From Daejeonella sp. (GTDB lineage Bacteria > Bacteroidota > Bacteroidia > Sphingobacteriales > Sphingobacteriaceae): DNA of 64,000 nt. The position numbers and the translations under genes are program-made. The notes beneath the pieces were generated by a model. That model ran no database searches. It was given only the letters and a program-made list of their open reading frames with translations, and was not told where the DNA came from. The stretch spans positions 1 to 64,000 of the forward strand of contig NZ_JAUXXZ010000031.1 of assembly GCF_030684675.1 (NCBI RefSeq). The letters are read 5' to 3'. Below, one piece after another: positions 54,268-63,234 of the stretch (position 1 is its first letter; the number at the start of each line of letters is the position of its first letter).

Positions 54268-56268
54268 GTGAAAAAAATTAATCCAGCTAAATCAGAATCA
54301 ATGCTTCAGGAAGCAACCTCAGCAAGACCATATCCGAATGAAACCCGGGATTCGGAAGGAATGAAGCGACGAAAATTTCTTGGTATGGGTTTATTGGGTG
54401 TGGCAGGTCTAAGTTTGCCACTTGCCAATACAGCCAAAGCTAATACCGCCGTTGAGAATTTTGTGGCTGAATCTGTTTCAATCTCAGAGTCTGTCTCCAG
54501 CCAGTCGGATAGTTTCGAGGATAAGATGAAAATGCTTCAGAAGGCCTGGGATAAGAAAGATTATCGTCTGGCCCGGGCATTAACAAATTCGCTTCGAATC
54601 TCTGAAATTCAGGCACAGGCAGATCATGAGGATTTGGGAACTCCTCTGGTTGGAGCAAATCAATTTGGGACTGTTGCTTCACTTCCATCTGCCTGGAAGA
54701 ACTGGGCGAAGGGCTGGTTGTATTATAAAGTTGTGAATCTGGAAGAGAAGGCGGGTATCCAGCGTAAAGCAGAACCTGTAGAGGTTTTGCTGAGTTTTCA
54801 GGCAACTCAGGCTGCCTCACTTGCCCGCGAGGTTCGTGTTGCCGAGATAAAGGATGGAGCATTGACAGAGGTTATATCACAGGTATTTTCAGAAATTAGA
54901 CGAGGAGCTGAAAAGATTTGTAAACTTCTGTTTCTTGCAGATAATCAGGGTAAAGAGAAGCGGACTTACCTCATTTTTTATGGTAATCCGGATGCAGAAC
55001 TGCCCAATTATCAATCGGATCTGAAGGTGACTGGCGAAGGTTATGGTCTGGATATTGAAAACGAATATTTCACCGCTTATCTTTCAAAGCAAACCGGTCA
55101 GCTGGCCAGATTGATTTTGAAACGCGAGCATGGATTAGAGGTCTACTCTGGCGGACAAGGACATGGTGAACCTGCCGGTATCGATTGGGCACATGATTAT
55201 GTGACTGAGGATAATTTTCAAAAAGTGCGGATCTCCCTTTGGGAAGAATGCCCGGATTTTGAAGTTGTCAGAGGTCCTATCTGTACAATCATTCGTCGCT
55301 GGGGAGTACCTTATTCCCCGGTACATCCAATTTTCTCTCCTGCCAGGATGAATATGGATATCGAGTATCGTTTCTATGCCGGTTTACCTTATTTTCACAA
55401 GTTTGGTCATATGTCGGCGCTTAAGACATTTGATATGGTCTATGTAAGAGATGATGAATGGGTAATTACCGGACAATCATTTACTGATATGCTCTGGATG
55501 AATTCTGAAGGTGAGGTGCAATTGGGGCCGGTGCCTGAAGAATCAGCAGAAAAATTATGGGGAGTAGGCTTCTTTAACAAAGACACGAAGGATTCTTTTA
55601 TTGGGCTCTTTCTTGACCATCATACTGATGGATTCCAGGAACCAAGTCATAACGGATCACCGAACTTCTATTACAAATGGCATGGTCAGTTCTGGCAAAG
55701 AATGCCGGTGCCAAAAGGGGTAAAAACAATACCGGAAGGTGCTGTTTTTCATCAAAAGAACGCCTATGTTACCCTTCCTTTTGATACAAAAGATGGTCCC
55801 GCAAAGATCGAAGGATTGAGAAAAGAATTAATGAATCCATTGCATGGTTCTGCAAGTTCGCTTCAAGTGAATGGTCTTGCAAAGGAAAGTCCGGGACGTT
55901 TGGCCAGACTTGCAGAGGCTCAGGATAGCCCGATTTCAAAAGAATTGATCTGGAAGGCTCTTAGAGATGTTAAAGATCCCCAATTCTATAAATCAGATAC
56001 CAGCATAGTAGATCTCGGCTTAGTATATGATGTGACAGTAAGGGGGAGTGTTGTAAAAGTATTAATAGCAATGCCTCATCGGGGCCGCCCGCTTGGGACC
56101 TATTTTGCCTATGGATCTAATGTGGTGCATCCCACTACTTCCAAAAATATTTTAACAGCGGTGTATGAGGTTCCGGGGGTTAAGAAAGTGATCATGGAAC
56201 AGACCTGGTATCCGGGCTGGAGTTCTAATATGCTGACGGATGATGGACGCAAAAAATTGGGTATTTAG
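54268..56268 (+). CDS. Tat-exported beta-domain/DUF59 fusion, copy 3
   Basis: The protein has 666 residues from a GTG start; the leader MKKINPAKS matches the leader of copy 4, which supports this upstream start over the internal ATG at 54361 right before KRRKFLG. The Tat arginines are R34-R35. The beta domain carries GQGHGEPAGIDWAHDYVTEDNF and WVITGQSFTDMLWM, and the DUF59 part reads IVDLGLVYDVTVRGSVVKV then MPHRGRPLG. With copy 4 it forms a second subgroup, distinguished from copies 1 and 2 by EPAGIDW for ETPCIDW and by the VTVRG strand for LSMDDDG. The substrate specificity therefore probably differs between the pairs. Confidence 0.8.
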   Translation: MKKINPAKSESMLQEATSARPYPNETRDSEGMKRRKFLGMGLLGVAGLSLPLANTAKANTAVENFVAESVSISESVSSQSDSFEDKMKMLQKAWDKKDYRLARALTNSLRISEIQAQADHEDLGTPLVGANQFGTVASLPSAWKNWAKGWLYYKVVNLEEKAGIQRKAEPVEVLLSFQATQAASLAREVRVAEIKDGALTEVISQVFSEIRRGAEKICKLLFLADNQGKEKRTYLIFYGNPDAELPNYQSDLKVTGEGYGLDIENEYFTAYLSKQTGQLARLILKREHGLEVYSGGQGHGEPAGIDWAHDYVTEDNFQKVRISLWEECPDFEVVRGPICTIIRRWGVPYSPVHPIFSPARMNMDIEYRFYAGLPYFHKFGHMSALKTFDMVYVRDDEWVITGQSFTDMLWMNSEGEVQLGPVPEESAEKLWGVGFFNKDTKDSFIGLFLDHHTDGFQEPSHNGSPNFYYKWHGQFWQRMPVPKGVKTIPEGAVFHQKNAYVTLPFDTKDGPAKIEGLRKELMNPLHGSASSLQVNGLAKESPGRLARLAEAQDSPISKELIWKALRDVKDPQFYKSDTSIVDLGLVYDVTVRGSVVKVLIAMPHRGRPLGTYFAYGSNVVHPTTSKNILTAVYEVPGVKKVIMEQTWYPGWSSNMLTDDGRKKLGI

Positions 56269-56336
56269 AATTGAGATTATATAATTAGTTTATCTAAAAA
56301 GATACTTTTTACTAATGAATATTTGACATAAACAGA

Positions 56337-58376
56337 ATGAACATGAAGAAATTTAATCCAAGCAAGTCTGCATTAAAAATGCATGATAATTCCTCTGAAA
56401 AAGGAATAGGAGAGCTAACAGAAATTACAAAAGCCGGTTCAGAACCGCAGTTCACTGACGGGATGAAACGTCGTAAATTCTTGGGTATGGGTCTTTTAGG
56501 TTTTGCAGGTTTGACCTTACCTTTAAGTTCAAAATCAGAAGCTCAGAATTCTATTGAGAATTTTGTAAAGGAGAGCATTGCACCTTTTGCTGATAAAACA
56601 ACCAGTCAGACTGATAGTATTCAGGAAAAAATTCAATTGCTTCAGGAAGCATTGGGAAAGAATGATTACAGAACAGCCAGAGCCCTTACTAATTCAATCC
56701 GGATATCAGAAATACAATCTCAGGCTGAAGAGGAGGATTTCGGAACCCCTCATGTTGCTGCAAGCCAGTTTGCAACGGTTGAGTCACTTCCTTCAGCCTG
56801 GAAAACCTGGGCTAAAGGCTGGAAATATTATAAGGTTGTAAGTCTGGAAGAAAAAATTGGTACTCCGCGTAAAGCAGAACCGGTTGAAGTTTTGTTGAGT
56901 TTTCAGGCAGCTCAAACTGCATCACTGACGCGTGAAATACGGGTAGCAGAAATTAAAGACGGTGTTTTGACTGAAGTAATTTCTCAGGTGTTCTCCGAGG
57001 TACGAAGAGGGTCAGAAAAGATCTGTAAATTATTATTCCTTGCTGATAATCAGGGTAAGGAAAAGAGACAATACATTGTTTTCTACGGTAATCCGGATGC
57101 AGAATTACCTAACTATCAGTCTGATTTGAAGGTTACCGGTGAAGGCTACGGACTGGATATAGAAAATGAATTTTTTACAGCCATTCTATCCAAACAAACC
57201 GGACAGCTTGCCCGAATGATCTTAAAACGTGAGCATGGCCTGGAGATCTATTCCGGTGGTCAGGGTCATGGCGAACCTGCCGGAATTGATTGGGCTCATG
57301 ATTATGTTTCAGAAGATGGGGTTCAAAAAATGCGCATCTCATTATGGGATGAGTGTCCTGATTTTGAGGTTGTTAAAGGTCCGATATGTACTATTATTCG
57401 TCGCTGGGGATTCCCTTATTCACCCGTACATCCTATATTCTCGCCTGCCAGGATGATCATGGATATAGAGTATCGCTTTTATGCTGGTTTACCTTATTTC
57501 CATAAGTTCGGGCATATGACTGCAGTCAAGCAATTCTCACCTGCAGCTTTAAGAGATGATGAATGGGTAATAACCGGACAGTCATTTACCGATATGTTAT
57601 GGATGGGACCAGATGAAAAATTAAAAACAGGAAATGTTCCTGCAGAGTTAAGTGAGAAATTATGGGGAATTGGTTTCTTCAATAAAGATACCAAGGATTC
57701 ATTCTTCGGATTCTTCCTTGAGCATCATGCAGAAGGTTTAGGGGCTGAATTAGCTCATAATGGATCACCTAATTTACATTATCAATGGCATGGACAAATC
57801 TGGAGCAGATACCCGGTTCCAAAAACAATAAAGACCATCCCTAAAGGAGCAGTATTGCATCAGAAGAATGCCTATGTAACAATACCATTTACCTTGAAGG
57901 ATGATACTGTAAAGATTGAAAACCTGAGACAAGAGCTTCTAAATCCATTGAGCAGATCAGGGTCAATGCTTCCTAATGGAATAATCGCTAAAGAAAGTCC
58001 GCGTCGTTTGGCACGGGCATCCGAAGCTCAGGACAGTCCGATCAATAAAGCATTGCTTTGGGAAGCATTGGGATTGGTAAAAGATCCGCAGCTGTATAAA
58101 TCTGATATCAGTATTGTTGATCTGGGATTGGTTTATGATATAGCGGTTCGTGGTAGTGTGGTAAAAGTAACCCTGGCGATGCCGCACAGAGGCCGGCCAC
58201 TCGGTGCTTATTTCACGCATAGTTCCAACGTGGTTCATTCCAGTGTTTCAAAAACGATGATGGAAGCCCTTTATGCTGTTCCGGGTGTCAAAAAAGTAAT
58301 TATGGAACAAACATGGTATCCTTTATGGAGTGTGAACCTGCTTACAGATACTGGTAGAAAGAAACTGAATCTTTAA
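56337..58376 (+). CDS. Tat-exported beta-domain/DUF59 fusion, copy 4
   Basis: The protein has 679 residues. The leader MNMKKFNPSKS precedes the Tat motif at R45-R46 (MKRRKFLGMG). It keeps every block seen in copy 3: NPDAELPNYQSDLKVTGEGYG, EPAGIDWAHDY, RDDEWVITGQSFTDMLWMG, and the DUF59 tail with VDLGLVYDIAVRG, AMPHRGRPLG and EQTWYPLWSVNLLTD. It again has Arg for the DUF59 cysteine. The gene is the last of the four and is followed by a terminator-like hairpin, 68 bases after copy 3 and 98 before the MFS gene. Confidence 0.8.
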   Translation: MNMKKFNPSKSALKMHDNSSEKGIGELTEITKAGSEPQFTDGMKRRKFLGMGLLGFAGLTLPLSSKSEAQNSIENFVKESIAPFADKTTSQTDSIQEKIQLLQEALGKNDYRTARALTNSIRISEIQSQAEEEDFGTPHVAASQFATVESLPSAWKTWAKGWKYYKVVSLEEKIGTPRKAEPVEVLLSFQAAQTASLTREIRVAEIKDGVLTEVISQVFSEVRRGSEKICKLLFLADNQGKEKRQYIVFYGNPDAELPNYQSDLKVTGEGYGLDIENEFFTAILSKQTGQLARMILKREHGLEIYSGGQGHGEPAGIDWAHDYVSEDGVQKMRISLWDECPDFEVVKGPICTIIRRWGFPYSPVHPIFSPARMIMDIEYRFYAGLPYFHKFGHMTAVKQFSPAALRDDEWVITGQSFTDMLWMGPDEKLKTGNVPAELSEKLWGIGFFNKDTKDSFFGFFLEHHAEGLGAELAHNGSPNLHYQWHGQIWSRYPVPKTIKTIPKGAVLHQKNAYVTIPFTLKDDTVKIENLRQELLNPLSRSGSMLPNGIIAKESPRRLARASEAQDSPINKALLWEALGLVKDPQLYKSDISIVDLGLVYDIAVRGSVVKVTLAMPHRGRPLGAYFTHSSNVVHSSVSKTMMEALYAVPGVKKVIMEQTWYPLWSVNLLTDTGRKKLNL

Positions 58377-58401
58377 AATTTTTGAATAAACCTTTATGTT
58401 T

Positions 58402-58430
58402 AGCCGGCTCATTATTGAGTCGGCTTTCCT
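58402..58430 (+). terminator. Candidate terminator after the four-paralogue cluster
   Basis: AGCCGGCTCA-TTAT-TGAGTCGGCT forms a 10-bp stem with one wobble, followed by TTCCT. It is 26 bases after the stop of copy 4. The poor T-tract suggests partial read-through into the MFS gene. Confidence 0.55.
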
Positions 58431-58474
58431 AAAATGATCCTGTCCATTTTTCTTAGCTTTTAAACCCCTATTCT

Positions 58475-59782
58475 ATGTCTGGCCGAAAAATAAAAAATTA
58501 TCGCTGGCTCATCTTAACCTTATTGGTTTCGGCCACTACAATCAATTACCTTGACAGGCAAATCCTTGGTTTACTAAAACCAACCCTTGAAGTGGAGTTC
58601 ACCTGGTCTGAAACAGATTTTGCTTTTCTGGTAATGGCATTTACTGGTGCTTATGCGGGTGGTTTGATCTCATGGGGATGGTTGATTGACCGGATTGGAA
58701 CCAAACCCGGGTATGTTATTTCAGTTGCGGCATGGAGCATTATGGGCATGCTGCATGCAGCCGCAAGAAGTGTTACTGGCTTTGGGTTAGCCAGGATTGG
58801 TTTAGGTCTGACTGAATCAGGAAATGTACCTGCCGGTATGAAAACGATTGCAGAATGGTTTCCAAAAAAAGAACGAGCATTAGCTACCGGTTTATTTAAT
58901 GCAGGAACCAGTTTTGGTATAATCATAGCCTTGCTTATTGTTCCCTGGATTCTGAGGAATTATGGCTGGCATGAAGTATTCATTATTACCGGATCTGTGG
59001 GTTTTATATGGCTCTTGGTTTGGATATATGTTTATGATGTACCATCGAAACACAAACGCTTAACTGAAGAAGAGTATAACTATATTCATGACGGGCAAAA
59101 ACTCGATTCCGAGGCTGAGGTAGAAGTTGTGAAAATAAAATGGTTCAAACTATTTACATATCCTCAGACCTGGGCATTTATTACAGGCAAGATATTACTT
59201 GATCCCATTTATTGGTTTTTCATGTTTTGGTTGCCATCCTATTTCGCTTCAACTTTCAAGCTGAATATGTCGAATTTGAGCCCTGAATTGATGATAATCT
59301 ATACTATGACCATTTTAGGAAGTGTAGGAGGTGGTTATTTTTCATCCTGGCTAATCAAAAGAGGCTGGCCGACTTTAAAAGCAAGAAAAACTGCACTTTT
59401 TATTTTTGCAATTATGGAATTAACCGTACTTTCCGCTCAGTATGCAACCAATGCATGGATGGTAGTTGGAATCCTCAGTTTTACGCTGGCGATACATCAG
59501 GCCTGGAGTACAAATATATTTACATTGGTTGTTGACCTTTTTCCGAAGCAGGCAGTAAGCTCTGTTACAGGTATAGGTGCGATGTCCGGAGCGGTAGGAG
59601 GTATGCTGTTCCCATTATTCGTTGGATATATTTTGGACAGCTACAAATCTGCGGGGAATTTAATCGGAGGCTATAATCTGCTTTTCATTATTTGCGGATT
59701 GACCTATCTTTTTGCCTGGACGATCATTCATTTATTGACCAGGAAATCAGATACTGTAAGTTTACAGGAATTGGTTGAATAA
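58475..59782 (+). CDS. MFS transporter, hexuronate/ACS-type
   Basis: The protein has 435 residues with about 12 membrane helices. Its start, TINYLDRQILGLLKPTLEVEFTWSETDFAFLVMAF, and the loop ISWGWLIDRIGTKPGYV are typical of the anion:cation symporter (ExuT/UhpT-like hexuronate) branch. Later parts include WFPKKERALATGLFNAGTSFG. It would import an acidic monosaccharide. It follows the four exported proteins, so it likely takes up what they release. An SDR gene follows after 64 bases with a hairpin between them. Confidence 0.9.
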   Translation: MSGRKIKNYRWLILTLLVSATTINYLDRQILGLLKPTLEVEFTWSETDFAFLVMAFTGAYAGGLISWGWLIDRIGTKPGYVISVAAWSIMGMLHAAARSVTGFGLARIGLGLTESGNVPAGMKTIAEWFPKKERALATGLFNAGTSFGIIIALLIVPWILRNYGWHEVFIITGSVGFIWLLVWIYVYDVPSKHKRLTEEEYNYIHDGQKLDSEAEVEVVKIKWFKLFTYPQTWAFITGKILLDPIYWFFMFWLPSYFASTFKLNMSNLSPELMIIYTMTILGSVGGGYFSSWLIKRGWPTLKARKTALFIFAIMELTVLSAQYATNAWMVVGILSFTLAIHQAWSTNIFTLVVDLFPKQAVSSVTGIGAMSGAVGGMLFPLFVGYILDSYKSAGNLIGGYNLLFIICGLTYLFAWTIIHLLTRKSDTVSLQELVE

Positions 59783-59801
59783 TATTTAGGAAGAAATTGA
59801 A

Positions 59802-59823
59802 ATCCCGCATATGTATGTGGGAT
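59802..59823. other. Hairpin between MFS and SDR genes
   Basis: ATCCCGCATA-TG-TATGTGGGAT is a 10-bp stem with one wobble. No T-run follows. It may modulate the mRNA levels of the SDR gene that begins 24 bases later. Confidence 0.45.
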
Positions 59824-59846
59824 CATTAAAAACAAATTATTAAGTA

Positions 59847-60593
59847 ATGAAAATTGAATTTAAAGATCAGGTGGGAATTATTACCGGAGCTGCCTCCGGT
59901 TTAGGTCAGGCTATCGCCTTGAACTTATCAAAAAAGGGTGTAAAACTTGCCTTATTTGATAGGGATACAAATGGTTTACAAAAAACAAGGAACCTGTTGG
60001 CAGGGGAGTCAGAAATCTATGTTTTAGATATTACAAATGAAGCAGAAGTTGCAGATTCAATTAACAAAGTAAATGAGCATTTTGGCAGGATTGATATTCT
60101 GGTCAATTGTGCAGGTATTGTTGGAAAAACAAATATCCTTAGTCATGAAGTTGAGGCTGAAAATATGCAATTGGTTCTTAATGTGAATCTGATGGGATCA
60201 TTTTATACCTCTAAATACGCAATACCAAAAATGCTTAAGAATAATTATGGAAGGGTTCTTCACATAGCCTCCATTTCGGGTAAGGAAGGCAATGCCGGAA
60301 TGCTTGCCTATTCTACATCCAAAGCTGCCGTAATTGGTATGACCAAAGTGCAGGGTAAAGAATATGCTGAGACGGGAGTTACTATCAACGCACTTGCACC
60401 TGCAGTAATTCGTACCGCAATGGTTGAATCCCTGCCTGATGAACAGGTGAAATATATGACTGATAAAATTCCGATGAAACGATGCGGGACTTTGGAAGAG
60501 GCGGCATCAACTGCTGCTTTCATCGTATCGCCTGAAGCAAGTTTTTCTACGGCATTTACCTTCGATCTTTCAGGTGGAAGAGCAACTTATTAA
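59847..60593 (+). CDS. SDR-family oxidoreductase (FabG-like)
   Basis: The protein has 248 residues and is cytosolic, a classical SDR. It has the cofactor motif TGAASGLG, an acidic residue in LALFDRD (favouring NAD), VNCAG, the active-site Ser in HIASIS and YSTSK (YxxxK). It ends in a typical FDLSGGRATY. It probably oxidises a sugar or sugar acid imported by the preceding MFS carrier; fatty-acid or gluconate dehydrogenase activity cannot be excluded. A strong terminator follows. Confidence 0.9.
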   Translation: MKIEFKDQVGIITGAASGLGQAIALNLSKKGVKLALFDRDTNGLQKTRNLLAGESEIYVLDITNEAEVADSINKVNEHFGRIDILVNCAGIVGKTNILSHEVEAENMQLVLNVNLMGSFYTSKYAIPKMLKNNYGRVLHIASISGKEGNAGMLAYSTSKAAVIGMTKVQGKEYAETGVTINALAPAVIRTAMVESLPDEQVKYMTDKIPMKRCGTLEEAASTAAFIVSPEASFSTAFTFDLSGGRATY

Positions 60594-60630
60594 ATTTAAA
60601 CACAAAACAATTAATAAATAGAAAAATACG

Positions 60631-60658
60631 ACAGGATCCCCGGCTCCTGTTATTTTTT
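60631..60658 (+). terminator. Rho-independent terminator after the SDR gene
   Basis: ACAGGA-TCCCCGGC-TCCTGT followed by TATTTTTT. It lies 37 bases after the SDR stop and 17 before the next ATG, so the creatininase-family gene may be expressed by read-through or from its own promoter overlapping this region. Confidence 0.75.
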
Positions 60659-60674
60659 CCTAATCTGATAATTT

Positions 60675-61454
60675 ATGTATTGGGATCAACTTACATCCGT
60701 ACAGCTCGCTGCTCTGGATAAACAAACTCCTGTTCTCTTGAACATTGCTGCCATTGAGCAACATGGAGCCCACTTGCCGGTAGCTACAGACAGATTGATT
60801 GGGGAACATTTTTCAAGCCTGCTTAATAATGAAATAGGTGATAAAGTTCTGATTCTGCCAATTGTTGCAGTTGGATGTTCAGATCATCACATGGGCTTTT
60901 GCGGAACTCTTACACTCAGTCATCATACATTTGCGGCTGTTGTGAAAGAAATTATACAATCTGTTTTAAACCATGGATTTTATAATATTATTCTGCTGAA
61001 CAGCCATGGCGGAAATCAGGGCATTATGCAGGTCATTATTGAACAACTTGGATTTGCCAACCCGAATGCTCATATCCTTGGTGCTTCCTGGTGGAATGTA
61101 GCAAAAGAAGAACTACTGAAAATCACAGAAACAGGTCCTGGGGGCACCGGCCATGCTTGCGAATTTGAAACTTCTTTGATGAAGGTTATTGGCCCGCACT
61201 TAGTTCAGGAATCATTGATAAAGCCTGGAGCCAATGTACCGGCATTTCCTTCGGTGGAAGGAGATTTGCTATCCGGCCCCAAAATTTCCTTTTATCGCAC
61301 GATGAAGGAGTTGACTCCCAATGGTGTTTATGGTGATCCAACCAAATCCTCTGCTGAAAAAGGGGTTCGTATTGGTGAATGTGTTACAGCCGCTTTAAAA
61401 CAATTGGTATCAGATATCTATAAACTGAAGGGGAGAAAATACACTAAATCCTGA
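60675..61454 (+). CDS. Creatininase-family amidohydrolase
   Basis: The protein has 259 residues and is cytosolic. The Zn/Mn-binding signature is clear: IEQHGAHLPVATDRLIGE, GCSDHHMGF, NSHGGNQGI and the Glu in GHACEFETSLM. The family includes creatinine amidohydrolase, formamide hydrolases and the peptidase MftE, so it opens small cyclic amides or cleaves amide bonds. Here the context is sugar-acid catabolism, where members of this family often occur without known substrate. It seems to end the second locus. Confidence 0.88.
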   Translation: MYWDQLTSVQLAALDKQTPVLLNIAAIEQHGAHLPVATDRLIGEHFSSLLNNEIGDKVLILPIVAVGCSDHHMGFCGTLTLSHHTFAAVVKEIIQSVLNHGFYNIILLNSHGGNQGIMQVIIEQLGFANPNAHILGASWWNVAKEELLKITETGPGGTGHACEFETSLMKVIGPHLVQESLIKPGANVPAFPSVEGDLLSGPKISFYRTMKELTPNGVYGDPTKSSAEKGVRIGECVTAALKQLVSDIYKLKGRKYTKS

Positions 61455-61619
61455 TTGTTAAGCTCCTGATTTAATATTGAATTTTTATAGACCTGAGTTC
61501 GAATCTAAGGAAGGTTAAAAGATAGGGTTATAATTATCCAGATAAGGCTCTGGAGTGTAAATAATTTGATTTAGGAAAGCAATACTTGTGTGTTATAGGC
61601 TAGTTCAGCCCTTTCCTCC

Positions 61620-61710
61620 GGGGGTAGTTCCGGCAGAAAATCGCGTTCTATTTCAAATTACGAATAGCCGGAAGTTACCTCCTCCGGCAAGGTTTATTTT
61701 ACCCTGAGCT
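61620..61710. repeat. Imperfect inverted repeat in the 645-base spacer
   Basis: CTCCGGGGGTAGTTCCGGC near 61620 pairs imperfectly with GCCGGAAGTTACCTCCTCCGG near 61700. It is a repeat-like palindrome with no coding potential seen. The first part of the spacer (61455-61600) shows nothing I can support. Confidence 0.45.
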
Positions 61711-61755
61711 GTTTTTCATTGGGACGGGCAGCCCGGTTCTGTTGGTGTATTCGCG

Positions 61756-61897
61756 GTGACATTATTTAAGGATTACGATCCTGACGAAAGTGATCCTGAC
61801 GAAAGTCAGGATCTCCTCCATTATTAAAAAAATGCATTGTCATTCTGGCGGAAGATTCTGGCGGAAGCCAGAACCTCCTGCCCCTTAAATAATGACA
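61756..61897. repeat. Composite palindromic element with two nested hairpins
   Basis: Outer arms GTGACATTATTTAAGG (61756-61771) and CCTTAAATAATGACA (61883-61897) are inverted with one mismatch. Inside lie GATCCTGACGAAAGTCAGGATC and TTCTGGCGGAAGCCAGAA, each preceded by a direct copy of its left half (GATCCTGACGAAAGT twice; ATTCTGGCGGAAG twice). An alternating GCGCGCGCG tract follows at about 61899. It looks like a mobile REP/MITE-type unit. Confidence 0.65.
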
Positions 61898-62061
61898 TTG
61901 CGCGCGCGCTAGCTAGGATATTTAATAATTCTGCAGCAAAAATATTGCAGAATACGGGAAACCGGGACAGAAGAGGCACAAACCCTGCTTTCTAAACAAG
62001 AGAAAAATCTTCAATTTTAATTTAATCGGTAAGATTTTATGTCGAACTCTCGCTATAAGGT

Positions 62062-62092
62062 ATAGGTCCTTTTTAATATACAAAGGACCTAT
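62062..62092. terminator. Bidirectional-type terminator hairpin downstream of the efflux operon
   Basis: ATAGGTCCTTT and AAAGGACCTAT are exact 11-bp inverted arms with a 9-nt loop, 7 bases beyond the stop of the minus-strand adaptor gene. A short T-run follows on the plus side and the loop is AT-rich. Confidence 0.55.
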
Positions 62093-62098
62093 TTTATA

Positions 62099-63229
62099 TT
62101 ACTCTTCAGATTTATTTTTAAGAGACATCAGTAGGGTATAGGCTCCTTTTGTCACTATTTCTTTGTCAGCAAAGGCAGCACTATTGATCACCTCTGCATA
62201 TTTATTCTCTTTTACACCGGTTTCAACGGCCTTCATCTCAAATTCCGTTCCTCCCTTTTTAACAAATACATAATCCAGACCTTCGAAACTAACAATTGCT
62301 TCTTCCGGAATGGCGAGGGTTTCATGGCTTTTTATTTCGATCTCAGCATTCATATACATTCCGGGTACTAAGGATTTGTTAAAATTTTCAAAATGACAAT
62401 GAACCTCTGCTGTTCGTTCTGTACTGATATCTCCACTGATCAGGCTAATCTCACATGGATACTTTTTATCAGGCTGATTATTGGTATAGGCCATTAATTT
62501 TTGTCCTTTAGAAAGTTTAGCAAGATCCTTTTCAAATATTTTTAAGTTTAAATGTATGTTTGATGGGTCGATAATTTCAAAAAGTATATCCGACGGATTT
62601 ACAAATCGTCCAATATTGACATTCACTTTCGAAACAATACCTCCAATAGGCGAATGCAGAGGAACAGTTCTTGAAATAGTATTCTCAGTAATATTGTTTG
62701 GATTAATATTAATCAGGCGCAGTTTTTGGGCAAGTGAGTTCAGGCTTATAGTTAAAGTACTATAGTCCATCTGAGCCTGCTGAAAGATCTTATCGCTGCT
62801 CGCTTTACTTTGATTTAATTCCCTTTGACGCTCGAGCTCTGCTTTACTAAACACCAGTTTCGATTTGATGGTGAGGTATTCCTGTTGCAGCTGTATGTAT
62901 TGCTGATCCTCCATTATTGCAATGGTTTCGCCTCTTCTAACCTGCATACCGGGTATAAGTCTTGTCGACTTTAAATAGCCGCCCATTGGCATTGATATAG
63001 ATATCATGTTTTGGGGTGGAACATCTATCGTACCACTTGCTTTTAAAACTGAAGCAATACTTCTATTTTCCAGTTTCCCTAAAACGATTCCTGCAGATTT
63101 AAATTGAGCCTCTGTCAGATTCACTATATTTTGGTTTGCATTTGCATCTGCTTTAACCTCTTCCGTAGGACTCTTGGTTCCACAGGCTGTTATTAATAAA
63201 ATAGCAGATAAGATTATAATATTTTTCAT
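62099..63229 (-). CDS. RND efflux periplasmic adaptor (CusB/HlyD family) lipoprotein
   Basis: The protein has 376 residues with lipobox LITAC at residues 12-16. It shows the membrane-fusion layout: a barrel-sandwich/lipoyl part (SMPMGGYLKSTRLIPGMQVRRGETIAIMEDQQYIQLQQEY), a coiled-coil hairpin (about 120-180), the second lipoyl half (VPLHSPIGGIVSKVNVNIGRFV) and a beta-barrel with IPEEAIVSFEGLDYVFVKKG. It links an inner-membrane RND pump to the TolC channel, probably for metal ions or drugs. It starts 5 bases after the TolC-family gene. The pump gene is not downstream, so it should lie beyond the window edge. Confidence 0.92.
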   Translation of the reverse strand: MKNIIILSAILLITACGTKSPTEEVKADANANQNIVNLTEAQFKSAGIVLGKLENRSIASVLKASGTIDVPPQNMISISMPMGGYLKSTRLIPGMQVRRGETIAIMEDQQYIQLQQEYLTIKSKLVFSKAELERQRELNQSKASSDKIFQQAQMDYSTLTISLNSLAQKLRLININPNNITENTISRTVPLHSPIGGIVSKVNVNIGRFVNPSDILFEIIDPSNIHLNLKIFEKDLAKLSKGQKLMAYTNNQPDKKYPCEISLISGDISTERTAEVHCHFENFNKSLVPGMYMNAEIEIKSHETLAIPEEAIVSFEGLDYVFVKKGGTEFEMKAVETGVKENKYAEVINSAAFADKEIVTKGAYTLLMSLKNKSEE

Positions 63230-63234
63230 TTGAT

